The notes below the pieces were generated by a model. The model did no database searches, was not told the DNA's origin, and saw only the letters and a program-made list of their open reading frames with translations. Shown here piece after piece: positions 43,247-55,034 of a DNA stretch of 64,000 nucleotides. The DNA comes from Limnephilus marmoratus (Eukaryota > Arthropoda > Insecta > Trichoptera > Limnephilidae), in assembly GCA_917880885.1 (NCBI GenBank), contig OU862910.1:14768710-14832709 (forward strand), in the 5' to 3' direction. Each line of letters begins with the position of its first letter. Position 1 is the stretch's first letter. A program made the translations under genes and the position numbers.

Positions 43247-46200
43247 CTACTTGTTCACTTTGAAGAACTGTTGGACAAACTGTGTGAGACTGAACACCTG
43301 GCCGGGTCCCACTGCGGGGTCCATGTTGGTGTATTCGTCTAGGTTGTGGGCAGCACCTGCAACAGACAAACATTGTTGACATTTCTGTAAATACACAAAC
43401 TGTTACCAGGGTATTTTAAACAGTGGCGGTTTAGGCTGCCTTTACACTCGTAAATAAAATTTACGACATAAGATTTTTTACTCACAGGAGCATTTACATA
43501 TGCGTCCAACTTATGGTAATTAATGCTCACATAAGTAGTTCAGAAGTTTTACTAACGTAAGATCTCATGCGACTGCTACGCTCGTAATTTTATTACGCGT
43601 AAGATGGCTTCCTGTCAAACAACAATTTGCTGTTGTCAAATTTACGCAATTTTGTCAATAAAGACAAAAGAGCCCAAATAAAGTGTTGGAAGTAGTTAGA
43701 ATAGAAGTTGGCTTGAGAGAAACACTTCACACTGATTTTATCCAAATGACAGCTACGTGAATGACAGCAACCGACTTTGGATTCAAATATGTAATGTTAT
43801 AAAAAGAAGCATTGAGATTAGAAAGAATTGGCCCGATAATTAAATAGGAGGATTCTCATTTTCAGAAAGCTTTTTTCTACCTGAAAAATAAATGATATCT
43901 CTTTGGTATTTGGAATCAGAAAAGTTTCTTTCCGTTTATATTTGAGTTTTATGTACCTAGTGTTATTTTTAGGAGATAATAAGGTAGGTAATTAACCTAA
44001 TCAGATTTCAGTTAAAATAATAAAAATACTAGTTTTCATAGGAAAAAAATCTGGAAGTTTGCACAGATGCGATTAGGCCTGTCAAAAAACTTACATAAGA
44101 ACAACTTCTGTATCTTGCTATAAATTTATAAATTACGGTAAGTGACTTTTGGTGTCGTTTACATTGCTAATTTAGCTGTAAGTCGCAAGCGACTTACGCA
44201 AAAAGCTTACATATGTAAGAGCAGGCTAAGCCGAAAGATGATAACATTGATAACAGTTTATACAATAATTTCGCATAGGTAATATTTTTGCAGATGAATA
44301 TTTGAAAAGTAAAAAATGCAAGACCATGTTCGAGAGGTCAAGAGAAATATTATTGACATTAGGAGGCATACATTAATTATGTGAGCAGTTTTTCTTCCAA
44401 TCTAGACCGCCCCTTGGTGAGATAAATTTGGGCCACTTCGTATATTCTTTTCAAGTAACGTGAGATTTTGCTGGACCCCCCACCCCCCTTTTGAGCTCAC
44501 GTAATTAATCTATGCCCCTTATATATTATTATGATCACCGATTATTTTGCTGCCATGAAATATTGTCGCATTGATCTGGTCTTCCGCTAATGAGGTAAGT
44601 TGGTATCTAGTTATACATACACAGTGGAGCCTCGCATAATGAGCTTAATTTGTTCCAGAATCTTACTCGAAATACAAAAGTTGTTTAAGTGAAACAATTA
44701 TTCCCGTATAAATTAATGTAAAATACACTAATGCATCCCATGCCAAAATAAATACTCAAAAAGTTTTATATATTAAATTTAACCAGAAGGGATCCGTCTC
44801 GTCAAAATTAAAAACCTGTTGTGGCAGGTAACATTCAGAATCCTACAAGCTTCTTGAAGTCGCCTATGAAGTTCTCTGCTGCCTTTGTATTGAAGCTTGC
44901 TGCTTCACCATGCCTGCAAAAGCTAGCTTCTTCTCTTAAACTTCTCGAACCACCCATGACTTCCCTTAAATACTTTTTCTTCAGTTGTTGATGATCCGGC
45001 ATCTCAAGTGTACAAACAAGTGATGTGAAGAGGGGACTTTCCTTTTCCGCATCATTTTTAGAGCCATTTTTTTTACAATTTATTTTTCTCATAATGCGAA
45101 TTACTCGTTATGAGAGGTTCCACTGTACATACATAGTACTAAAAAAATATGTTATTTCCTCCCCACTTTTCAACCCCACAAACCGCCACTGATTTAAAGG
45201 TAAAAATGCCTACCCTTTCCAATGATGGCCGGGTACGGTGGAGGAGGTTTAATCCAAGAGCCATCAGGTCTCTTCATGTGTCGTCGATCTGATGCAAAGT
45301 TTTGGAAAAATTCTACTGCTGGCACAACACGGAAGTACCTGAAAAAAGAATTATTATTTATCTTGTAAGAAGTATTGAATTAGCGAAAATGTGAATTTAA
45401 CTTCTCAAACACTAACATTACCAATTGAATATGAAAAATTTTGTATCTGTTGAGCGCCGGCGTATCCATAAGGTAACCTGAAAACAATTCTTTCTGTTTC
45501 CGTGGTACTTTTACCGTCAGCATTCTACAGAGGTGTTAGGTCAGGGGGGCTCGGCATTTCAAAGGTTAGAAAAAAGGACAGTTCTAACACTAGATATTGA
45601 AGAATCAACTTTCAGTCATTCCAGAGAGACTTGGAGAAAGTGAAAGAAAACGGATGGACACCCTCGAAATGTGGTGCTGGTGAAAAATGCTCAGGATTTC
45701 ATAGATTTTCCATTGAAAATGTGTCCATTCTGGAAGAGCTAGGCATCCATCTAGCCAAGCGATTCTATAACTTTTGTGGGATCGTTATTGGATAACGGAC
45801 GTTATCTCCTGTCAGATTTGTGTGATTTTTACATATTTATCGTCACATATTTTAGTTTAGATCGTTTTAAACATGAATTCCTGCAAATATGCATGATTAT
45901 TTATTCATTTAATGTATGTTGTACATAGAAAAAGCAAATAACAGCCATAAAAATCACACAAATCTGACAGGAGATCTCATAGTCACTGGCGGAAGAAGAA
46001 GCAGAGGAAGGTTACCAATGTGCTGGAGTGATCAAGTATCACCGGCGTCTGGTACATGGGTGTCTGCAGCTATCTGTGCAGGGCAGGACCGCGTGGAGTT
46101 GAGGGGAACTTGCGCACCATGGAAATTGGAGTAGGGGTCAAAATCCTCAGCAACGAGGAAACGACTTGGAAAAAGGACCATGTAATTTGATGGCAATATT

Positions 46201-49200
46201 ATCAAGCTTGGTTGTGTTGTATAGTGTGGGCAGTGTAAAACATAAAACATTGAAGTTATGGGCTCTACACACGACACTGCATGCAGTGACTGCAGGCAGT
46301 GACTGCAGAGAGCGTGGGTTCGAGCGAACTAGCGCTGTCTCGTTCTAGCGGCCCTTTAACAAACGAGACAGCGCTAGTTCGCTCACGCTCTCTGCAGTCA
46401 CTGCCTGCAGTCACTGCATGCAGTGTCGTGTGTAGGCCGCTTTAATGACTTATGTGCTTCAAGGAACTCTATAAGAGATAATTGCTATGGCTGTTTATCG
46501 CTCAATGGTAAGGGAACGTACCCATACTACGTGACCAACTTTTTGCAATTTTTAACCCCCCCCCCCCTCCTCCCCCCCGGTGACCAAAAACCTAAGCCCG
46601 CCGCCGCTGATTTGTACCAAGCGTGACATTTTGAAGACCCCCTCCCCCTAAATGTGTCACGTAGTATGGGTACGTTCCCTAATCTTATTTGATTTTTAAT
46701 AAAATGTGGCAAATGCGTCAACTTACCTATAATAATCAGAGTTGACAACGTGGTCTGTTCGGAATGTCTCGGTCACATACTTGTGGAAGAAAGTAGGAAA
46801 AGGCAGCTCTGAATCTAAATCGTACACAAGGCACGTTTTTTTATCCCAGCAGTACATAAATATTACATGGTAATCCTGGAAATCAAAACAAATATCATTG
46901 ACACCTTTAACCTTTGATAAGCCTTACGAAATGCACCGGGGTTACTGAGTTATCCCTTGTATTTTTTGATTTTGGTATGTAAATTAAAACAATTTATTTT
47001 AACTTATTTTTTGACTGAAACTGATTGCAGTATTGTTATCATAAACTAACTTTTATGTCGTTTCATGAAAAAATAATTAATAAAAAATAGGAAACTTTGG
47101 ATTCATAAAGGTGTACATTTAACTTATAGATTTGATTATAAAGCGTGGTGTTTTCTCTTTCTAACAGAGTTTAGATCATATTTCTAACATGGTAGTAAGG
47201 GAGACATAACGATTTCTATGAGACCTATATCAGGCTATACCTATATAACTATGTTATAAGTATGAACCATTATTTTCGTCGAGCGATGAAGAATGTCGAT
47301 ATTATTAATTGAGAATCAATCTAAATTAGTCTGGTAAGGGTTTTTTAAAGTTTCAACGTTTCATGAATAGTGCACGACTACGGCAAAACAAATAATATTT
47401 AAAATTAGTATTGAAGTGGAGAACTTTAACAAAATACAACCCGTCTAAAACTATTTTAAAGTCATGCAATAAACTCCTGTTGTTGAGGTTTTCAAAGATC
47501 GCGATCTCTCGAGGACAGTAGAATGCATAGATATACCACTAATATAGACAGTAGTTCGGTTTTTCAAAGAAAAAAAAACGTTTTTCTATTAAAATCATAG
47601 ATAATCGGGTGATATATATCATCTAGGCTTGCGACCTGTATACGGATTATGTTCCAAGCCGCGTTACGTCCGACAATCCAACCGAGCCGAGCTTACAGTG
47701 AACTGATATACCGGGCCATTATATTTAGTGTTTGGACATTAGAACAATGGATTTTTTGTATTGTGCCACTATTTCGCTACCCTTTCACCAGGGCCGGATC
47801 TACGAAATCTGGCGCCCCGTGCAGTAGGTACCGATGGCGCCCCCCCCCCCTACATTTTTATTTTGATTAAAAATTCGTTAACCCCAATTTTTTTATTTTT
47901 CTATTTAATTATTATTTTTTTTACACTAATTTATCAAATAAAATCAAGACATATAAAGGTGTAACTTTTCCAAGTGACCTGGCGGTAGCTCTCACACTCA
48001 TTTTTTTTATAAAAGAGAGGATCGCCAGGAGCACTATACTCTCTGAATCTATTGGGTAAACATAAATTATGGTGCTATTTTAATTATTTAAGGAAAAACT
48101 CTTTGCAAGTTATGCTTTAAAATAATACAACGAATTGTTTGTTTGTGCCCGTACCATGATTTAAAATATAGGTTACGAGACAATACGGGTGGTTTCGCTG
48201 AACTAGGTCCATTATACATTCTTGAGATTTACTGCGTTTATGTACCTATATACCCAACGCGAATATTAGAAAAAGCAAATACATATACGTTCTCATGGCA
48301 ACGTACAACACAAGAATAGCATCTACTAGCTTCTGACAGGCAGCTTCGACGAGAGACAGTGAGCAGTGATAATAAGAATATAACCTCAAATTTGTACCTG
48401 GCATTTCCCCTGTGTTGAGCGAACAAACACTAGACACTGACGTATGGTATCAACGGCTTACGAACAAAAATGCCACGCTGTGATTGGTTATTGAATTTGG
48501 ATCGCACCTATTCGTCGTAAAACACGGTAAAAGATATATGGAAAAATAGAACTTACGTTTAAACTAAATACATGGAATTTGTAAAAAAATTCTGTAACTG
48601 ACTATAAATTTGTAAGCCGTTGATACCAACCAGATGCGTGCGCATTCCGTTTCTTTGGAAAGTGTTGCTAGAGCGTAATAATTATTTCGTACTATGGGTA
48701 ATTTTTAAACGATTCAGGGAATATTATAACTAAATTTTAATACAATATTTATTTTCTCACGGCGCCGCGGCGCCCCTTCGGAGTTGGCGCCAGGTTTTTG
48801 CACGTTTTTGAACGTATGGCAGATCCGGCGCTGCCTTTCACATAAGCGTCCAATATCCAACAACCCCAGAATGGAGTAGTTATAACATTTCATATTTGTT
48901 CACTTTTGGGAAGGGTTATTATAAATTACCAAAAGTAGACCCCAAATAATTTTATTAATAAAAAATAAGTAGGTTTGTAGTTAAAACAATTGTTGCATGT
49001 TTTGCTGACCACACACACTTCTTTGAATCATGTGAGAAAAATATTAAAAATTATGATTTCAACATAATTATTCACTTGGGATTTTTTAATGAGCTAGTTG
49101 CATGTGACATGGCATATTTTTATCATAATCATCTCAGGCTAGCATTTAAAGTCAGGGCACACTTTATTGCTATGCCATTGTTTGCGTGCTTGTAAAGAGT

Positions 49201-51706
49201 TTTTTTTTAAATATTGCATGTCGGCCACTCCGAAATGTGTGAACTCGCTAAGAAAATCTGATTCCGAAACAGGCGACTTACTCTGTACCTTTGTACAAAT
49301 TAACAATAATTATTTTAGAAAAATATGCACTGCACTAAGAGTCATGTTAAATCGTCAATTTTTATGCCAACAGATACAAAGTACCAAATATTGAATGATG
49401 GCATAAGTTGATGAATGGTTTTTGGCCATATTTTGATTATTTTCACTATTTATGAATATAAAATACTCCTTAGAATTTTTTATCTGTGCAAAAAGATGCA
49501 AACAAACTTGATAGGTGTGTTTGTGATGATAACTTATCAAAGTTAATTCTATTTGCTATAAAGTAAGGTAATGAAATATAAAATATCTAATATAATGGTA
49601 GAAATGGTGGAAATTCTGTCCTTGGATGGCCTAGAACACCCTTGAAGGGTGAAAGCCAGAAATAATTGAAAAAAATATGTATACATGTATTATGAAACTA
49701 ACATGCAACAGGGGTAAAGTTTGAAAAATATTGCACATGCGACTTTTATGCTACTTCCTCACCGAAGCCAACCTTCCAACTCCGAACTTAGTTTGCAGTT
49801 GGAAGGTTGGTCGATGGTGTGGTGGCTATCGATCACCCCGCGGCCAACCTTCCAACTCCAAACGCTTGTGGCAACGCTGTATCTAATCAGTTGCCTACAA
49901 TTATTACGTAGAAGTACATACACGACATGTTTTCAAATGATTATTATACCACTCTCCCGTAATAATATTGTCATGTTAATGATAGGTATTTTTTTAAATT
50001 TTTTTTTAATTGTTTTTATTTCTTGCTATAGCAATCCCGATGAGTTACAGAACTCATTTTAGGACAGGAGGAACATACAAATCATGGGTGGGAGGAAATA
50101 GTTAAAATTTTACATAGGAATTTGGATATTAAAATATAAGATTCACATACAATATAGAAGAAAAATAAAAGACAGGTTGAGTAGAATACGCGGACTTGAA
50201 GAATAAAGCCCAACATTTAATTGTACAAAAATTGGTGTTAAATAATGTAGATTTTCAACATAAAAATCCTTCCTCATTTGCTTACCATTAAGTACTCTCT
50301 CTGATTTTATACTCGTAAATCTTTTAAATTAAATTCTTTTATACTATTTTGTATTCTGTAATATTCTTTATTATTATATTATTTTATGTATATATTTTCT
50401 TAATACTCTCACACATTCTTTATATTACATAAATGTTAATTTACTGTATAAAAAATCGACCACCACAACACGGGCATGTGCCTAGCATGGTGGTCGAAAA
50501 ATCCCCAACATTTGTAAAAAATTTTTTTCAATGAATAAAGAAACTTAAAAAAAAAAAATAAAATAAAAAAAATAAACAGCAATGGAAAACAATTAAAGAA
50601 AAAGGGAACAAGGTTATACAGATATGGATGATTATGATGTGTGTCTTGATCGCCTATGCAGACCGATGTGGACGGCTGTAGATTGCCTCGGATCTTCGGC
50701 CATTGTGATCACCTCGGAGGCAATCCCGGGCCAACTCGCACTCTCACCTTCCAACTCGAACTTTCAACGCACAAACTACCCCTCCACACAATCGTCCAAA
50801 CGTATGAAGTTGGAAGTTGGCCTAAATGTGGCCGTACCATTAAAATTTCCATTTCTAAGCAATTTTACATATTATTAGGTTTTAAATTTCATAGCAATAT
50901 CCTTCACAGGAGGGCTATACTAGTCCCAGCAAGAGCCCGTGCGGACATCATCGACGTTCATCCTCTACCTTCTCACCAGTCTTGTTTGAAAACATAAAAG
51001 GCAAAAGATACTAGAACAATAACGTCACATACAATCTCTCCCTATGGCTGTAACTACTTTGACAACTTATTACATTTTCTTCTAAATTAACGATAAACAT
51101 TTTATGGATCTACAATTTACGAAATAAAATAAATCAAAAATTGACATATATTTTCATGAATTTATCCATAAGCATTTAAATTATATCCCCGCTAATAAGG
51201 AAGATCTGAAGACTAGCTCAAACATATTGCCATAAATTATTTTAGTGAAAAGTCTTTGTCCCAGAAGGGGTCACTGACATCACTTGATAATATTAAATAA
51301 ACTACTAAATTTGAAAACATTTTAAAAATTCATATTTTGTAACACTCTTACCCAAAAAACTAGACGATCCTCTTCACGGCCAGCTCGCTGTCGCCAAAGA
51401 GGAACTGTTTTGCAAGGATTAGAAATGAAAACGACAAAACAACGCTCCAACTCCTCTGGAACTCGTTCATTTACATCTTCGCACAATTTCCACACATTTT
51501 CCTCACTAAAAAACAAATATGTAATTTTACGTAAAATAAATATTATTATCATAATGCGAAAGTAGGCAGACATATTAACATAGGTTAACTTACCAATAAC
51601 ATGACACATAAGAACAATCGGTTTGTTTTGGAAATAATGGTTTCATAACTCTATCAGATTTCTGTATGTTTTCGTTGGATGGTCTCGTTTGCGTATTTAA
51701 AGACAT
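43247..51706 (-). CDS. NTAQ1: Protein N-terminal glutamine amidohydrolase
   Basis: Five exons in transcript order: 51706-51594, 51505-51352, 46875-46727, 45338-45214 and 43356-43247 (TAG). They total 651 nt, 216 aa, in consistent phase. The enzyme deamidates N-terminal Gln to Glu in the Arg/N-degron pathway. The papain-like triad is present: Cys38 in SCYCEEN (its codon is split by intron 1), His92 in WDYHV and Asp108 in VYDLD. Further family blocks are [34 protein letters not shown] and PPPPYPAI, with a C-terminal [19 protein letters not shown]. The fly name is tungus. Its long introns carry a hAT element, a Harbinger MITE, a foldback MITE and a 1 kb hAT MITE. Transcription converges on METAP1D. 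Confidence 0.96.
43421..45191. mobile_element. hAT-type element, 1.77 kb, in NTAQ1 intron 4
   Basis: Ends CAGTGGCGGTTTAGG and, inverted, CAGTGGCGGTTTGTG. Flanks ATTTTAAA (43413-43420) and ATTTAAAG (45192-45199) are nearly an 8 bp duplication. No transposase frame of its own was found. It contains a Tigger-like element at 44622-45125. Its right end lies about 17 bp from the splice donor of the exon at 45214-45338. Confidence 0.75.
44622..45125 (-). mobile_element. pogo/Tigger-like relic
   Basis: Ends CAGTGGAGCCTCGCATAA and, inverted, CAGTGGAACCTCTCATAA. A minus-strand frame (45092-44835) has [20 protein letters not shown] followed by [10 protein letters not shown], which recalls the segment before the first catalytic Asp in Tigger/jerky transposases. 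Both flanks read TACATACA. pogo elements duplicate TA only, so the longer match may be a microsatellite effect. Confidence 0.6.
45790..45985. repeat. Short MITE with inverted ends
   Basis: TCTCCTGTCAGATTTGTGTG near 45807 is repeated as its complement near 45955-45980, each followed inward by ATTTTTA. The same end sequence appears at 63070-63135 (CTCTGTCAGATTTGTG). Confidence 0.6.
46260..46440. repeat. Foldback MITE with near-perfect 75 bp arms
   Basis: Arms begin GGGCTCTACACACGACACTG and, inverted, GCGGCCTACACACGACACTG. Inside each arm, GCAGTGACTGCAG is repeated and GCATGC occurs. The loop is only about 15-20 bp (near 46342-46358). It lies in NTAQ1 intron 3. Confidence 0.85.
46512..46679. 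mobile_element. PIF/Harbinger-type MITE, copy 2
   Basis: Same family as 39598-39752, with identical inverted ends GGGAACGTACCCATACT. Flanked by TAA at 46509-46511 and 46680-46682. It differs mainly by a longer C-run. It lies 47 bp from NTAQ1 exon 3. Confidence 0.87.
47112..47240. repeat. Dispersed repeat fragment, copy 2
   Basis: Counterpart of 15318-15440, sharing GTGGTGTTTTCTCTTTCTA and ATGGTAGTAAGGGAG in order. Confidence 0.55.
47789..48833. mobile_element. hAT-type MITE, 1.05 kb, copy 2
   Basis: Inverted ends as in copy 1. A perfect 8 bp duplication CCTTTCAC lies at 47781-47788 and 48834-48841. It lies in NTAQ1 intron 2. Confidence 0.92.
50050..50580 (+). repeat. 3' end of a retroposed element (LINE-like) with poly-A tail
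   Basis: A hairpin (GACCACCACAAC...GCATGGTGGTCG, 50457-50496) is followed by AATAAA (50534-50539) and an A-rich tail (50547-50575). No reverse-transcriptase coding is present, so it is a 5'-truncated copy. The left limit is approximate. Short inverted sequences related to CCAACCTTCCAACT lie on both sides (49757-49860 and 50740-50825) and may be the ends of a separate host element of about 1.1 kb. Confidence 0.5.
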
Positions 51707-51974
51707 GTTGACATTCCTCTTTGTTTCATTCCTCTGCTCAAAATCGATTTCTTTCCTTCCCGCCGCCTGTCGGCAAAACAGAAATCATCTGTTTTTATTT
51801 CGTCGTAGTCCGTAGTAAATTGCGTAGCGTATAAATATTATAGATCGAACAAAACTTTTCGAACAAGTACTAAATAATAACTAAACTAATCCGAACTTCA
51901 GACAAGCCGGCCTACGCATGAATAATTTATGAGTTTGTTCAAGTGACTAATAGCTTTTGTTATTTAGCTTTAAG

Positions 51975-52345
51975 GGGTGTTCAGACATCTAATATAACCG
52001 CTAGCAGGTATCTGTTGAACCGCGAGCGCTTATGTTTCGTGGCGTTCACACGGCGCAGATAAAATATTTCTTCCTATGGTAGGAGAGGGGGTCAGTTGAA
52101 TTAGCGAGCGGCCACGGAGCACGCATTTTTTGTACTGAATCTATGGAGTTGACATCTGTCACCCACCGTTCTTGGCAGCTCCGTAATTAAAATGACCCCC
52201 TCTCCTGTTTTCGTCGGAGTGGGGGGCGCTTAACTGTTGGCATATCGCCTCAGGAGCGGTTACGGCGTAAGATGTGCATTGTCTATGGTTGATGTGAGCA
52301 TAAAGCGCTCAGGTGTGAACGGTCTGAAGGGATTGTATGGAGAGC
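51975..52345. repeat. MITE-like sequence with a nested smaller MITE
   Basis: Imperfect inverted ends: GGGGTGTTCAGACATC, and GGTGTGAACGGTC near 52311. Inside, AGGAGAGGGGGTCA at 52082 and its complement at 52193-52206 delimit a nested element of about 125 bp. Confidence 0.5.
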
Positions 52346-52561
52346 GATATGTGGCGTGCTATGATCTTTTATATTTATATGCTCAATGTGAACGAGCTCT
52401 TATACAGCTTTTGTTATAAAGCTTTATTTATTAACAAAACCGGCGAGTATACAGGCCTATAAAGGCCTTAAATTAAAAAGGTAAATATTTATTATTCCAC
52501 CCCTTCATCTTCACTTTTTATAACTCCCAATTAATTTTAAGTTTTTCTTTTATATAATATT

Positions 52562-52875
52562 CAATAATAATTCAATTTGGGAGGCGGGAATGGGTAGGTA
52601 CCGCCATTCCGTGAATCATTTATTAAATGTAGGTCGTTCCAAGTGGTTCGCTACGTTTGGTGACTTAGCTTGGGTGCCTGGATTCATGGGGTCAGGTTTG
52701 TCACTAACCTGACCCCATGAATCAATCATGACCCAATGAACAACCTAGACTTTCCTTCCCAGAACTTCCTCTCCTTCATTTCCTTAAAAATACCCTCCAC
52801 GCAGCATCCCCAAATATGACATAGGCCCTGAAGGAAATTATTTTCCTCAAGGTCTCCTTTGTGAAGCGTGACAGC
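52562..52875 (+). repeat. SINE-like dispersed repeat, family 2, copy B
   Basis: Matches the complement of 12455-12885 over most of its length. It contains a local palindrome around AGGTTTGTCACTAACCTGAC (52693). Confidence 0.7.
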
Positions 52876-53490
52876 TAATGTAACAAATATTTTTATTCAA
52901 TTAAAAACGGTTTATTTATAAAAATAAGTTCTGCTGGGTAATTAATTATTATTATTATTACATGTGACAACTGTTTCGCATTCTGAAGGCATTACCCTGT
53001 TTGAGTGTCTTCTCTTATGCAATCATTCTTCAGTATCAGCCCTATTGTTTAGTTTGTAAATTAAATTAGTTTTAAATTATTGTACCAAGTAGAACTTCTA
53101 GCGAAGAGAGAAATTAAAATTTGTAAGGGAGCAAGAAAAGAGTGGAGTGAAAGAACGAAAGAAAAGCCTGGAGGAGGAAGAAGGAATCAAAATGACAAAC
53201 CACTTCCAAAAAAACTTTAACTATTTTGGAAGGAGGTCAAAAGATCCCGGAGTAGTTCAGACAACAGGAACAGAAGCTGGAAGTGATAAAATCGAAAGAT
53301 GGAAAAATTTTGACGAATGGAGAAGACAGAGAGACGGATGAAACATTTTGAGGAAGACTTCGAAAGCGACCCGGGTGACAGTAATTCCAGTGGCGTACCA
53401 GCATAAATCGTACCAGGAATGAATGATGACGGAGTGAATGTTACCAAAATCAGAAAGGATGAAATAAAAAGATCAATTAGACGGTACAAA

Positions 53491-53750
53491 AAGGCAATAA
53501 ACATACGTTACTTATCACAATAGCTCCTTATCATAAGCTGCAGCTCTTTTTAAAACATTAAACAATATTGAGGCAAAAGATGAGACGCGCAATGTTCGTA
53601 CGTCTGTTTCCTCCAAAGGAAAAAAGTGGTACTTCGGAGGAAACAGACATACGTACTTAGTGTGTCTTATCTTTTGTCTCGCCATTATTTAATCTGTTGC
53701 TGCAGCATTTTTGTGATAAGGAATATATGTTTATTGCTTTTATTGTATCG
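53491..53750. repeat. Foldback repeat with 125 bp arms
   Basis: The left arm starts at AAGGCAATAAACATA (53491) and the right arm ends at TTTATTGCTTTTATTG. The arms meet at GTCTGTTTCCTCC/GGAGGAAACAGAC around a short GTGGTAC loop near 53625. Outer parts are diverged. Confidence 0.7.
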
Positions 53751-53852
53751 TTGCCGTTCCGTAAAGTGAAAATACTAAAAGCGCCCACTACATATATATG
53801 AACAACGACAAGGCTTTTGGTTTCGACAATATCGCTGCCGAATATTTTAAAG

Positions 53853-54219
53853 CAGTAATTCCCAAAGTGGTACAGGTGACGGAAGACTCGACGGGGGTCT
53901 GGTTGGTGTGATTATAAAATGGGGGTTCACAAGTTGTAAGAGGGGTCCACGAAAATTTATCTGGTTTCGATAGTAAACAACGAAAATTTTGGCTTGGCTT
54001 TAACTATCAATGTAGGCAAATAATTACACTACTTAAAAAAAATCCAAATTTTTCGGTGATTCACTATTTATAAATTATACTATTATTATGATTAAAATAT
54101 ACTATTTTTCTTTTTATTTTACCACTCCGAATTTAGGGTGGGAACTCAGCCACGACGCAAATTTCCATCGTTAGATCTAATCTTCAAATTTTTTGACGAG
54201 TTTCGGGAATATGGTAGAA
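53853..54219. mobile_element. Deleted copy of the 3829-6778 hAT-like element
   Basis: Starts CAGTAATTCCCAAAGTGG and runs, as the reverse complement, through the right-end region of 6600-6778. It then jumps to the sequence of 3905-4020 (complement of GTTGAGTTCCAACCCTAAAT). It is truncated before the other terminus. Confidence 0.75.
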
Positions 54220-54332
54220 ATGTTTTGGGCATGTAGAGCGAATGAACGAAGAAAGAAGTGGGAGAATATGTGACGCTATTTTAATGTGAATGGCAGAAGA
54301 AGTCGGAGACGCCCGAGGAAGACATGGCACGA

Positions 54333-54521
54333 TGAGTAGCTAGCATGGGTGGCACCCGGGGCGGATAACGTTGTGTCACCACCCCCCCCCCCCCCCCCCC
54401 ATTAAAGTTGACAAATACAAATTTCGACTTCATAAAAAAATATTGGTCCGTCCTGGGGGGGGAGGTGGCTAGAGAATTGTGCTCTTGGGGGGTGACACTC
54501 AGTCGGGTGGCACCGCCACTG
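54333..54521. mobile_element. Copy of the CAGTGGCGTAGC G/C-run MITE
   Basis: TAGCTAGCATGGGTGGCACC at the left and GGTGGCACCGCCACTG at the right match 40279-40500. A C-run of about 20 lies at 54380-54400. The left neighbour (54245-54335) shows RRPRKTWHDE, a scrap of a retroelement C-terminus. Confidence 0.55.
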
Positions 54522-55027
54522 AGTACAAGTGAATTAGATACTTGAGTCGGGTCATATGAGATGATGTATGAATGTGTACATATTGAAACACATAAAAAAA
54601 TGCTTGTTTCCAATATTTGGATAAAATAAAATTCAATTGTCAACAAAACAAAAACTAAAATGTAAATTGAGTGCATTTTTTTCTATTAGATATTATTCGA
54701 AAAAGTAAATTATTTAAAATTATTTGTTTTGGCGGTTTTTTTTTCTAAAGATTTTTCTAGAAATGATGTCTGTGAATGGCGTGCTTTACAATAGTAATCA
54801 TTTGCGTAGGAACTAGCACCGAGTTTCAAAATCTTGTGACACTTGAATTGCATGGGAAGGTTGGCAGCGATGGCAAATAGAGTATTTTTTCATTACCCTT
54901 TGGTTGGGTTTTTCTTGGACGGTATTTCAAGTGTGTTGGCGTATTCTCGAATCATTACAAATTCTCGTTACTTTTGACCACCCGTGACTTCAGTCTTTCC
55001 CAATATCCAGTACATCAATCGCGTAAA

Positions 55028-55034
55028 ATGACTC
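55028..55034 (+). CDS. Candidate tiny first coding exon (speculative)
   Basis: ATGACTC/GTGAGT is an ATG followed at once by a strong donor, preceded by about 150 bp without obvious repeat. It would encode MT plus a split codon for R. Genes of the small SERF type start MTRG with an intron there. No second exon was found in the window, so this is a guess. Confidence 0.15.
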
